This document shows positions 21,663 through 32,144 of a stretch of DNA of 64,000 bases, one piece after another. The notes beneath the pieces were generated by a model, which searched no databases, was not told where the DNA came from, and was given only the letters and a program-made list of their open reading frames with translations. Numbering within the stretch: the first letter of the stretch is position 1; every line of letters starts with the position of its first letter. Origin of the DNA: Plumapathes pennacea (Eukaryota; Cnidaria; Anthozoa; Antipatharia; Myriopathidae); NCBI GenBank assembly GCA_964036295.1, contig OZ038464.1, positions 15,864,443-15,928,442 of the forward strand, in the 5' to 3' direction. The position numbers were made by a program, and so were the translations under genes.

Positions 21663-23245
21663 TAGCCTGAAATGTCAGTCGTCTCATGGGCCCTCAATCC
21701 AAGCCCCGGGCGAGAGAGACGCCTGAAATCTGAGCGCGCTAATGCCATTCCATGACGTCACACACTAATTTATTTACATTATGCATAAATTAAACAAGTG
21801 GCGGAGTATGGCGGCGATGAGTGTTTCTCCGTTTCTCTATTGTGCGCGGTAAATCTGAATGAGGACAAATCAAGAGTGTACTGTACGAAGCCGGTCTTCA
21901 TTTCCCATCGAGGTTGTGCTTCGGAAGTTTCCTTTAAGCCTCCAAATCGGAGAGAACACGCGTATTTGCCTTCAGTGCCTTCAGTGCCTTCAGTGCCTTC
22001 GTTTTGAGACATGAAGAAGAAGTCCTTAAAGGATAACTTGCTGGCCTCAACAGAAGAAATTTTAAGCAATGCCAACACACCGACAGAGTTTGTGCAATTG
22101 TTCGTCAACTCACCAGTGAAAGCAAGACTGACTTTCACACGAAATTTAAACACGCACAAGTATTAACCAAAATTTGAATGGTTGAATTTCAGTGAGTGAA
22201 CTATTGACAGTTCTCTAACTATTAAACTTTCGTCCCAGGTGATTTTCGAAGTATAATCTTGTCGACTTCGGAGTTTATTTCGAACAACGTGTTGTATTTC
22301 GCAAAAATTCCTCGGCGGGTGTATTTTGCAGAATGCAGAACGTGAGCTTAAATGAAGACAAACCTATAAACTCTGAAATCTTAACTTTATCGATCGGTTG
22401 CAAGGGACCTTTTCTGAACGACGCGGGGAAGGTTTTATCCTAAAGGATCAATATGTAGTGCGAAAAAGAAGTCGTGTGCCACAGACAAGCCGCGTTGCAT
22501 GACAAAGGTGACAGTATGCTAATTTGAAGATCGAATCATATTGTTTTTCAGTCGCTGCGAACGGAATCCGTGAAGTATGAAAAGTCACATGAAAATATAT
22601 TGACATTTGTTGGGTAAAACAGTATCGAAGATAAAGTACGACCGGATTGAAGTGCCAGCTCGCTTTTCTGAATTCGTGATTGTGCAAACTTTAATACGTC
22701 TTTTCTCTTGGTTTGTGTAGTTTTAGCAACCACAAATATTAAGTCACCAACCCGGGTTTCCTTTGACAATTCGCTGGAAACTTCCCCACATTTTACGGGG
22801 CCCCTTGGGTTTAGAGTTGAGTTTAGTTTGTCTTCAATTAGGGTCCGGTCACACAAGGAAGTTTAGTCAATAATAACTCAGCATCGAGTTCTTCAATCAG
22901 CCTGTTTGCCAGTAGCAACTTGCTGACATATATTTCTGGTGACAAGCGCTGTTTGCACTTCAAATGATGCAATTTCAATATTAATTTCGTTAAAATTAAT
23001 ACGAGTGTGACCGGAGCCTTACTGCAGTCACGTTCTGCATTCTGCAAAATACACCACCTTTGCTACGTGTAACCAATGAGAAACGGTGTCTTATGTTGAT
23101 TAGCCAAAAACCAATCAAAATTTACTTGCCATTATCGCAAAAGCTCCTGACGTCATGGAACGGCATTAGCGCGCTCAGATTTCAGGCGTCTCTCTAGCCC
23201 GGGGCTTGGGTTGAGGGCCGAGGAGACGACTGACATTTCAGGCTA
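21663..23245. mobile_element. Mutator-like non-autonomous transposon
   Basis: The left end tagcctgaaatgtcagtcgt and the right end are reverse complements over about 100 bp, up to the tgacgtca motif, with a few mismatches. Flanks are agatctctt (21654-21662) and agatctttt (23246-23254), a 9-bp target duplication with one difference. Long inverted ends and 9-bp duplications are typical of the Mutator superfamily. At 1,583 bp with no transposase frame it is non-autonomous. Inside, near the left end, is a short (ccttcagtg)n repeat at about 21968-21998. Confidence 0.75.
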
Positions 23246-24029
23246 AGATCTTTTTTCATCAGAGATTCTCCCATTTCGATCGATAAGTGAATATGAGTGT
23301 GGATCGTCGGTACTTCTTGAATGATCAACTCTCCGTACGTAACCACATCCGTTGACATGTTGATGAAAGTGTGACCTCTAAATCAACATCCTGTAAATCC
23401 TCAAACAAGCGCCCGGGGCGCTGATTTCAATTAGGATACTAATTATCCGATAAGGCGAGGGCGCTTATTCGAAGAGGGGCGCTTAGTTATTTTTTCCCAA
23501 GTCGTAACATAACGTAAGCCACTCGTATAATTCTAATGGCGACACACCTCATAATTATGTCATTTAGTTTAGTTAGTCACGCAAACGTGTTCACAAAAAA
23601 GTCACGCCAATTTTGATGGTGTTAATTTAGAATTTGTGAAAAATAAAACAACAACACTCGTACAAAAAGAAATACATTTGAAGAGATCGATGAACTTGAA
23701 AGGCACAGAATTTTATGGAGTTGTTTTGATTATTATTGCACTCATGAATTGTTCGGCAAACTGCTGCATTTCAGAACCATTACCACAGAGGTTTTGGTAA
23801 ATTCTCGTTAAAGTTGAAAGACCCGTGACAGCCCGGAGTGACTTTAGTTCGTCGAAATATTTCTATCATTTGATTTGCTTTGCTTAGCTTAATTTTTGGC
23901 CAACAACATATCATTGTACTCATGAATTGCCGGTCGATCTATTGCATTTCAGAAACAATATCATCGAGGTTTGAGAGTAGCCGTAAACAAAATATGTTAA
24001 TGGTACCGCTGCGGGATTGCAAATATCTC

Positions 24030-24620
24030 GGTCGCCCCTAATTATTTAGCCCCGACGAATCTTTCTGTGGCGACACGAAATACCTCTGGGAAGATAACAG
24101 GCCAAAAACGGAAACCAAAGCTACGATGAGCTTTAGCCGTAAAACAATGGCGATTTATGCTTTACACTGTACAAGACATCTGTTGCTTCTGCTTATTGTA
24201 CATTGCCTGTTGAAATGTTTCTTATATTCGATCATTTAGTTTCGCAATGGTCATTGTATACTAGAAATGAAAAATACACCGAAATGTAGTCCTGAGCATT
24301 GAATTTGCAGTCCAAAATGGACTGAACACACTGTGAACAAAACCGCAATAATAGTGTAAACATGTCTCGCGTTACATTTCTCGCTTTCAATTTTATATTT
24401 GTTACAGAGCACGAATACTCGAAAGCTTGATAGAACAAGCGCATTCAGTTAATAAAAGAAAACGGCTGGATTAGTCGTGGCCTCTTATTAGAAATAAATG
24501 TCGAAGTCAAACTGTCAAAATCGATTGTGCATAAAATGATGTGTCACGCATTCTCAAAATGTAGAGTCGCTCAACCTTTAAGAAGCAAGTGTATGAGTGT
24601 TGTGAAGTGAAGATAAATGA
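24030..24620. mobile_element. Family B repeat copy
   Basis: Matches 13930-15010 over most of its length in the same orientation (aattatttag-cccgacgaa, agaaatgaaaaatacaccga, tcgtggcctct, gagtcgctcaacctttaag). It lacks the second inverted arm. Confidence 0.75.
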
Positions 24621-25418
24621 TTGCTGCAGTGTTTTCGGAGGCTACCATTTTAAGCGCCACACTAAAGTTCAATAATATTCACCCTTTGGCGCCTAATGAA
24701 TGGAGCGTTTTGAGAAGACTTTCGAATACACGGCTCGGCCAAGGTGGAGGCCTGCGTAAACGGATGCGCCCTCTGTAAATTAAAAATTTCTGTTTCTGTT
24801 CTCTTTTTAAAAAGTGAAGATTGTCAAACTGTCAATTATAACGATAGCCGACCTTACAGCGGCAACGCTGCTTTGAGTAACATTTGCACTTAAAAATTTA
24901 AGTTTTGGTTTCATCACGCTCTTTGCTTGAAACTATGTTACTTTTCCAATATTTAAGGTTCCTGTACGTAAGCACAGCTTGCCTCAAAACACATTACGTG
25001 ATATATTACTATCCCCTCGTATACTCCTCATATCATTTGGTCTTTTAATTTAAATAGAAGGTAACAATGTCATATATTTATTTATTCACTACTTATCTGT
25101 ATATAACTATTCTAAGATGATCATCAAGATTTGGGGTGTGACTGTTTCAAATCTAACTCAGACCATCATATCATTGAATGTTGTCTTGTATACAAACGTC
25201 GTGATATTTGCACACAGTATTTCTACATTATAAGGATCTAATAAATTTCTAGTATGGAGCAATAACTCTTACTGAACTATAAAGAAAGTTTGAATTAGTG
25301 TTCTTCATTTGGAGGAAATTTGCACTTGAATTTACAAGTATTGTACCCACTTCAGCATCTGTATGCCACCGCTTCAACTAACTACAATTTTTGTTTTTTT
25401 CTTCTTTGTAACTTTCAG

Positions 25419-25507
25419 AGTGAAGTATGTCTGGCAAAACGTCTTAAAGATGGTGTTTCGTTTTGCACGTTTGGGAGAGCAGTTTGTGTGGAGGAAAGAT
25501 TTTCTGG
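25419..25507 (+). CDS. Linker exon before the HEPN exon (predicted)
   Basis: A pyrimidine-rich acceptor (cttctttgtaactttcag) and a good donor (ctgg|gtgagaaa) enclose 89 open base pairs. Phase 0 in fits the exit of death domain exon 2, and phase 2 out fits the HEPN exon at 26710. The product SEVCLAKRLKDGVSF, then CTFGRAVCVEERFSG, matches no family I recognise. Support is splice signal plus phase only. Another exon or none could lie here instead. Confidence 0.4.
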
Positions 25508-25697
25508 GTGAGAAACATACTTTGGTCTGTTTAGTTTGGTTTTGTTAGCGTCCAGCCAACCAACTCAAGCCACTGACTTGTAGGTCAGTGGTCCTTCAAT
25601 TGAAGGTTCAGTTCGATTCGCAACGGCGTTTAGTATTCCCACATCAACTTTTGTATCCACACGAGCAGTCAGAATCTTCCTGTGTATGGTGGGAGGA

Positions 25698-25718
25698 GGG
25701 GGGGGGGGGGGGGGGGGG
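25698..25718. repeat. G homopolymer run
   Basis: About twenty G in a row; the length may be unreliable in an assembly. Confidence 0.95.
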
Positions 25719-25899
25719 TGGTTCACATTTTCCATCGAACTTCAAGAAAGAATGTCAAGAATTATTTAAGAAGTATTAATGCGTTTGCTATGGCATTATG
25801 GCAGTTACTCATTTGACAAAAAGCATCATGTATATACTATTCACGATCCAATGTTTCCAACTGTCAGGTCTGAGCTAACACTATACGTTGGTTGTGATT

Positions 25900-26095
25900 A
25901 CTCGGGTAAAAGTAGTCTTCAGTAAGACTGTTGTTGATAGCTGGCGTTTCTACCACCTGAGCGGTAGTCATCTTCAGAGTCAATCAGAAACCTCTTTACT
26001 CGACTCTGAAGATGAGTTCCGCTTAGGCAGTCTAAACATCAGTCACAAACAACAATCTTCCTGAAGACTACTCTCACTTACTGTAGACAATCAAA
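25900..26095. mobile_element. Penelope-like terminal repeats in inverted orientation
   Basis: The block accacctgagcggtagtcat then cttcagagtc is the inverse of the block gactctgaagatgagttccg at about 25998 and of the 3' region at 3535-3600. Two terminal repeats face each other with no coding part between, as left by a truncated Penelope-like insertion. Confidence 0.6.
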
Positions 26096-26099
26096 ACCA

Positions 26100-26709
26100 A
26101 CATAATTATACTGTTCAAACTCCAGGGTTTCAAATAATTTGGCAAGTAACATAACATTAATACTATTTGTGTACAGGTATATACATTATATATCCCAAGT
26201 CACAACTTCTGTGTGCCTCGTAAATTACACTTAGATGAGGTCGTTGCATTAGGATGTGATCTAGTAAACATCTGTAAGACAGGCGTTATTTACTATTTTT
26301 CTGGGGGAACGTTATTGTACAGAAAATGGAAGCGAGAGGCGTTAATACGGGACATTGGTTTACAATGCATGAACTTTATGTTTGATTTAAAGGGATGAAT
26401 CTGTTTAAATACTTTTGGTCAACGTCTCAGCAAAGTACTTTGTATCCTCAACTAGTCGAGATAGAGATCAAAGTTTGCTACTGACAGCACTGTATGAGGC
26501 ATAGAATAAAAGTTATAGGCCACTTTACATATAACCTTGTTTTACGATTTCATATTATTGTACCTAAGAGTCTGTTTTCTACACGGAGCTGTTCGGTATA
26601 TACTATAAAAACATTGTATTTTATCATACCTTATTTATTCAAACTGTCGACAGTTTTGAAATTTTTGTAAATGTTTATGAAAGCAGTCCATTATTTTCGG
26701 GTTCTGTAG
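26100..26709. other. Intron stretch without recognised content
   Basis: AT-rich, ends in the acceptor gggttctgtag of the HEPN exon. A 61-codon open frame at 26213 has no supporting signal. Confidence 0.45.
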
Positions 26710-27472
26710 GTTAACAGATGCACAAGTCACAATGTCAAGTCTGGCTGTTTCCCTTAGAAGTTCTCCTGAAAAGACCAACGGTGCAAAGTTAAGCCGACTT
26801 ATAATAGACGGTGGGAGGACAGCACTTCAGAAAGTGTTTGACAATATCCACCCCCCAGGTACATTACAAGCGGCCCTCAACAGCCAGCACAGAACTCTTC
26901 TCGCACTCCATAAGAGGAGGATACTGAACAGAACACAGTGGGAACTTCTGTTTCCGCCAAGTGGAGCAGCACCTCAATGCACTAAATTTGATATAACGTT
27001 GCTGTTTGTCCTTCTCCGGAACATTTGTGGACTTAGTCCCCCAGCATCTGGATGGGACAGCAAGCCGCCTGTGACTGATACATCACGGGAAGCTAGTTTG
27101 GCGCGGATTAAATGGTTCAGAAACGAGGTTTATGGCCATGTAACCTCAACAGGAATCGATGCTGGGTCATTCAACGCGCACTGGACTGAGTTGTCAGATG
27201 CTCTAGTTCAACTCGGACTTGACCGCACGGAGATCGATCGTTTAAAGAATGCGCCTCTGGATGAAGACTGTTTCCTGAACCTGTTGTCGGAATGGAAGAT
27301 CCAGGACGACAGCATCAAACAGCAGCTTCAAGAACTAAAGAAGCTGGAGGAACTGAAGAAGCTTGATGAACTAAAGAAGCTTGAGGAACTGAAGAAGCTT
27401 GAAGAGCTAAAGAAGCTGGAGGAACTGAAGAAGCTTGATCTACTGGAGAAGCTAGATGTTTTACGACCAAAG
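26710..27472 (+). CDS. DZIP3-type HEPN domain plus coiled coil exon
   Basis: Acceptor ttctgtag, donor ccaaag|gtaagt, 763 bp, phase 2 in and phase 0 out. Numbering from the Met at 26732, residues about 10-190 match the HEPN domain of DZIP3-like proteins. Cues are SRLIIDGGRTALQKVFD, TLLALHKRRILNRTQWELLF, FDITLLFVLLRNICGL, then the core ARIKWFRNEVYGHV. The last contains R130-N131-x4-H136, the HEPN nuclease motif (R-polar-x4-6-H), so an RNase function is possible but unproven. Residues about 195-245 form a coiled coil of LKKLEE repeats that could drive oligomerisation. The frame is open back to the acceptor, so the ATG need not be a start. DZIP3-type HEPN domains are common in cnidarian and mollusc genes that also carry death or ANK domains. 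The kinase exon at 30553 follows in phase. Confidence 0.88.
27332..27439 (+). repeat. 18-bp in-frame coding minisatellite
   Basis: Six copies of an 18-bp unit (gaactgaagaagcttgag type) encode ELKKLE/ELKKLD within the coiled coil. Copies differ mainly at synonymous sites and Glu/Asp, so the length can change by whole hexapeptides without frame damage. Confidence 0.9.
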
Positions 27473-27814
27473 GTAAGTATAGAAATACATCTTGTAGATA
27501 CAAATAGACGATTACATAACAGTTACTGAGTTAGACAGTGTAGTCCATTTCAATAATTGAGCCATATGGTTCTAATGCATGCAACAATAACAGTAAAAGC
27601 TTTGAAAGACGAATGTGCTCAGAGAAATGTGTGAGGATCGTCGTTGTGCTACTGCACGGCGGTACATCAACGATACCTCAACAGGTTCATTCATACTCCT
27701 CTTCATATTATCCCCTTGAGTCACCCTCACTCTCAAGATAACATTCTACACCCACAGCACCGTCGATCTCATTCTGCATATTGTATTGTTTAAGAAAGAA
27801 TAGATGAATTGGGA

Positions 27815-27895
27815 GGGGGGGGGGGGGGGGGTTAAAACTGGGCGGGGCTTATAACCGGGGTCTATAACGGGCAGGGGAGGGGTGGGTGGGGTCTA
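27815..27895. repeat. G-rich tract
   Basis: A G run at about 27815-27831, followed by several GGGG groups (aggggaggggtgggtggggt); could form G-quadruplex structure on the plus strand. Confidence 0.7.
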
Positions 27896-28446
27896 TCCTG
27901 CTTAGTGTTTTGAAGAGTAGAGACTTGTGCAGATGAGGTTTTGCGTCTTGATTATTTTAACGGCTTTCAGTCGTCATGCAACATCGCTAAACGAAATTGC
28001 TGTGCAACTTTAACCACTTGAACTGCACAAAGAGGAAAAACTATTATGACGTGTTTGTAGTCTTTATAGTCTCCTGCCGACTTTTTCTTTTGGTTTCTAA
28101 TTATTGTTGTTATTTCGTGTATCAACTGAGTAATTTCGAGCAACACTTCTAATCTAAGATGGTTCTGTGCAGCAGCGTGCGGCTAAATATGTTAATTTTG
28201 TGAGCACTTTATTGTGGAAACATGGGCTTCTCATTGGTCGAGAAATTTGATCTAAATAATAATACGCTAAGCAACCGCTAGCTCGGCTGATGTGTCTGTC
28301 TGTACTGAACGCTCTTTCCCAAGCCTCCCAGAAAAAATAATTTGAGCTGTCAGGTTACTAGATATGAGGCCTATGCTGATGTCGATCGATTGGCAATTCG
28401 CCGAGTCGGGTACGGTCGAGTGGTACACGCACTGCAGAGAAGTTTG

Positions 28447-28500
28447 TACCTGTTGTCGGAATGGAAGGACCAGGAGGACGACATCAAAATGCAGATAAAA
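28447..28500 (+). pseudogene. Fragment of the HEPN exon tail
   Basis: The string cctgttgtcggaatggaag and the following acgacatcaaaatgcag resemble 27282-27330 of the HEPN exon, followed by an in-frame stop (ataaaatag). About 50 bp of a duplicated and decayed exon copy. Confidence 0.6.
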
Positions 28501-28757
28501 TAGCAACAAAATCAGCAAAATCGTCGGAGCAGAAACAAAATTCATGGCGAAATTTTGATGGTTTTATTACCTCCGCTCTAGTGCCCCGACGATTTTATCT
28601 GAAACTTTGTTGAAATATGTATTAAGTGAATATAAGCTAATTCCAGAAGTTTAACAAAAATATACCAACAAAATTTTTCACTAGGTGTGATTTTGTTCAA
28701 AAAGTGCTGTCCACTTTAGTTGCTGCCGACGATAGGAGGCAGCGACACTAATTCTGC

Positions 28758-28875
28758 TTTGTGACTCAACTCATGGATGTCGGTCTGGATGATCAGTCAT
28801 GTGACAACTGACGTTGTTGTTTGTGACTCGACTCACGGATGTCGGTCTGGATGATCAGTCATGTGACAACTGATG
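28758..28875. repeat. 62-bp tandem duplication
   Basis: The phrase tttgtgactc through gtgacaactga occurs at 28758 and 28820; near identical. Confidence 0.9.
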
Positions 28876-30552
28876 GCCAATTAAACGCAGACATAATGCT
28901 CAGGGGACCGTGAGAGTGTTTTTCTCCGACGGCACTCGAAAGTCGAAGCAAGGACTTTTTGAGTGTTCCTTCGTTGTAATGAATCGAGTATTGAAGTGAA
29001 ACATCGCCTGATCTTCCTGATGATCTCTGCCAAACAACAACACGTTACATTTGCGATGTACCGGCTACAAACGGTATGTCTTTCGCCCGGGGTCTTTCGT
29101 GTCAATGCATGTGCCCCTCAATGTTTATCTGTTTCATCATTTGGCTTTACATTTGGTGATCCATGTGAGTAAAACAAATAAACTGCATTCTGACTTGAGA
29201 TAACAATTTTTGTTGTTAGCGCTCGTTTCTTCGCTGTTGACTCGATACCGCGTTGCGTTACTCACGATTAAATATACATGTTGCGAGGGTCAATCACGGG
29301 CATTCACTGCTGGCAATCCATTTCTTGTGCAAAATTCAAAGCAGTGTGGACACATGTATTTTGTGTGGAACGATTTATCGAGGTCCACGAGGTTTGTGTA
29401 CATCTTACGCTAAGAGCCTTCGACCGATGAAGATGAAAGGAGAGATGTGTCATGTTGTTTGAACTAACAATGGCGGAGGTACGAACGCGGATTCTTGTAA
29501 GCTTCTGATCTGTCCAAGACAGTATGTTTCTTCGTTGTGTTTACCAGAGATGGATTTGTGGAGCTATTCGTCTTGATAATGACCGCGAAACGAATCCGTA
29601 GGGAAGAAATATATCGTTCAATTTCTTCATGAAACTGACTTTGTTTATCACCACGTGGCGATGTACTTCGCACAATTATTTCCAGTCCGGTTGCTAATTT
29701 TGCTTCTATTTTGTCTGCAGATTTAATAGATTTACTTTAACGGGATCGATCTGTGAATTTAGAATATCAGCCTGAAGTTTAGAACCATTTCACTTAAGTT
29801 TTGTATAGATAAATTCGCTGTTCGTCTTCGGATGGACGAACGCTGCGAACAAAATATTTCATTCGGTGATTTATAATTTCACGTTTTATTGCCTTTTGAA
29901 TTATCTTTTGTCCTTTTTATTATATGTTTTGGTCATGTATTCTAGTTTCAAATAAGTTTTAATTAGGAATGGTATCTCGCTTCTGTAATTACTGCGCATT
30001 TGGTTTATTTTTGCGAGTCGCGTTGCGTCATCGTTCCCGTACAACTTCCCATAAAGGAATTTGAAGGTAGCTGCGCGCGTTATTTCTCCAGGAGTGAATG
30101 GGTTAATAGATTTAGTTACAGTTGTAAACAAGAAAGAAACTTTCTTGCTTCTGTGTTCTGACTTGGTTTAATCAGCGAGGTTAAGCCTCGGCAGCATTCA
30201 CCTGACCTTTGGTTACTTCTAGTTATAATATCACTGGAAATATCTTTCCCCAGTTAAATCGAATTATATCACATTATTGCTTAATGATAGCTGCAATGTT
30301 CCTCAAAGTATTATAGGAATCGCATAAAAGGCAAAGAAGTTATGATCCAAAGTTTATCATGGACGAGTGCGCCCGATGAAACTCCGGAGACACCTTAATG
30401 TCACAAGTACAGACAGGCTTTACCAGAAATCCGACCAAAAAAAATAACACTTCAAATTTCATTCCGGTTTCATCGACAAAAGCCCCTGTTGAAACTTTGC
30501 ACTAAGGGGTCCGCGCTACTTCATCACGACTAATGCACTCCTTTTATTTTAG
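28876..30552. other. Intron without recognised features
   Basis: Ordinary AT-rich intron sequence between the HEPN and kinase exons. Short open frames (about 70 codons) on both strands carry no motif. Confidence 0.5.
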
Positions 30553-31362
30553 AATGAAGGATTTGTCGGTGATATCGAATGTAAAGAAGATGAAGCACAC
30601 GTGATTGGCAAGGGAAGCAAAGGCACTCTAGTATATTCAGGAAAGTTTTTACCTTCTGGCCAGAGTGTAGCTGTCAAACGGATGTTCGCTGGAATGTTTG
30701 ACCTAAGAGAAGCCAAGCGACTGAGACAGCTGCAGCACCCAAACATAATCCAGTGCTTTGCAGTTGAGAAAAGAGGTGACTTCATCTATTTGGCACTAGA
30801 GCTCTGCAAAAAAACACTGAGAAGTTGCATGGATGAGAACGACTTTATGAGGAAGGACAGTGGCGTTGAGAGGCTTAAGTGCCTGAAGGAAATCACCGCA
30901 GCGGTAGAATACCTGCACAAGCGTAAAATCTGTCATCGTGACATCAAACCGGACAACATACTGTTGTCAGTCTCGGATCCCAAGCGGTTTGTTTTGGCCG
31001 ACTTCAACACTTCAAAAGAAGTAAGCTCGACTGAGTCAGCCTCAACGCAATTTGGTAGTGCTGTTGGAACCACCGGTTACATTGCGCCTGAGGTGTACAG
31101 GCCTGGTGAAAAAGTAACTGTCAAGACTGATATATTTTCACTTGGATGTGTGTTCTATTATACCCTCACAGACAAAAGTCATCCCTTTGGTTCAGTACAA
31201 CATTTGAAACGATGCCAAGCAAATATCAATAGTGGTCAGGATCCAACTCTTAAGGAAGCTGAATTCCTTGAGCACACCTGGATCAGATACATCATTGAAG
31301 CAATGGTTTTTATTCATCCTGATAAGCGGCCAAATGCTACAGATGTCATGGAAGCTCTCGAG
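30553..31362 (+). CDS. IRE1/RNase L-like protein kinase exon
   Basis: Acceptor cttttattttag, donor ctcgag|gtatta, 810 bp, phase 0 both ends, one complete kinase domain in one exon. Numbering from the exon start: glycine loop G19-x-G21-x-x-G24, VAVKR with K42, helix-C E53, HRDIKPDN at 128-135, D150-F151-N152 in place of DFG, GTTGYIAPE at 172-180, D193 in TDIFSLG, R259 in HPDKRP. The glycine loop followed by TLVYSGKF, the LALELC hinge and the KTLRSCM segment resemble IRE1 kinases. The C-terminal KEN nuclease that follows the kinase in IRE1 and RNase L is not seen. Lys, Glu and HRD residues suggest nucleotide binding and possibly catalysis. The Asn of DFN is unusual. It may act as an ATP/ADP-dependent dimerisation switch for the HEPN domain. 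Confidence 0.88.
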
Positions 31363-31531
31363 GTATTACAATATTTTTACTTCCCTGTTTTAGTTTCTTA
31401 AACTATTATATTGTGCAGTTGTCTGGAGTATATTTTAGGACTAAGAGTTTTGATTAGCCTAGTGAAATTAATCTACGTGTAAATTGATCTTAAACATTTC
31501 ATCTTTTCCTGTCTCTTATTCTTGACACCAG

Positions 31532-31607
31532 AAACCAGGAGATAGTTTCAAGATGCTCAGCAAAAATAGATTACAAACAGTCGCAAAGGAAAGAAGCACT
31601 ACGACAG
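31532..31607 (+). CDS. Short exon after the kinase
   Basis: Acceptor tcttgacaccag, donor acgacag|gtagcg, 76 bp, phase 0 in and phase 1 out. Reads KPGDSFKMLSKNRL then QTVAKERSTTT, basic and without recognised domain. It starts right where KEN would begin in IRE1 but shows no KEN features. Its exit phase 1 sets up the phase used by all later exons. Confidence 0.65.
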
Positions 31608-32045
31608 GTAGCGAAAGATTTGTAGAGATTTCTCCATTTTATGCAATTAGATAACCATTTCTGGAATAGCCTTGTAACAATTTTTTGTCACAGTGAATCT
31701 AGTGTCGAGTATTAAAAGCCGTAAAACCGGGAGGACGAGTCGAGGGATTTCATCAAAGCAAATACTGATCGAGTTTTCGGGTTTTCGGTACGCAACGAAT
31801 CCCAGGATACCGGGTTGTATTCACGAAGAGGTCCATCACGCCCTGTTAGGGTACTAATCGCAACACTGCCTCGCATTTTGTAGGGGCCGGTTTAGGTATA
31901 TGTATGTATATGTATTGTGTGAATATTTAAAAATATATATTTTGTCTTGACTTAGGATCTTCTATATTTCTTGTGTACTCGGCTAATGTTTTCCTTTCTT
32001 TTCTTTCATTTTACGTGTGATTTCTGTTTGATGTTCAACATGAAG
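31608..32045. other. Intron
   Basis: No feature recognised beyond a pyrimidine-rich 3' end. Confidence 0.5.
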
Positions 32046-32144
32046 GAGATGGTTCCACGACGAACAGTGACATGAAATTTCCTGCAAGAGTCGAAGAGAA
32101 ACGAAGCACTCTAGGAGCAGCGGGACGAATCTCAGCTAGGATCG
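32046..32144 (+). CDS. Linker exon, 33 codons (predicted)
   Basis: Acceptor gttcaacatgaag, donor atcg|gtaagg, 99 bp, phase 1-1. Reads DGSTTNSDMKFPARVEEK then RSTLGAAGRISARI. Hydrophilic, no domain recognised. Being symmetric, it can be skipped without frame change. Confidence 0.55.

Larger units (their letters stand above)
18803..25418. other. Long intron filled with mobile DNA
   Basis: No further exon recognised. It contains the palindromic MITE at 19431, a family A MITE, a (TTA)n tract, the Mutator-like element and a family B copy, each listed separately. The remaining DNA is AT-rich. A short duplicate-looking motif pair cgtggtttata at 20463-20500 forms a small hairpin. Confidence 0.5.

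Noticed and set aside
31363-32144. A KEN ribonuclease domain after the kinase, as in IRE1 or RNase L
   Set aside because: The next exons are short, basic and hydrophilic and show none of the KEN helices; the kinase exon leads straight to linker exons and ANK repeats.
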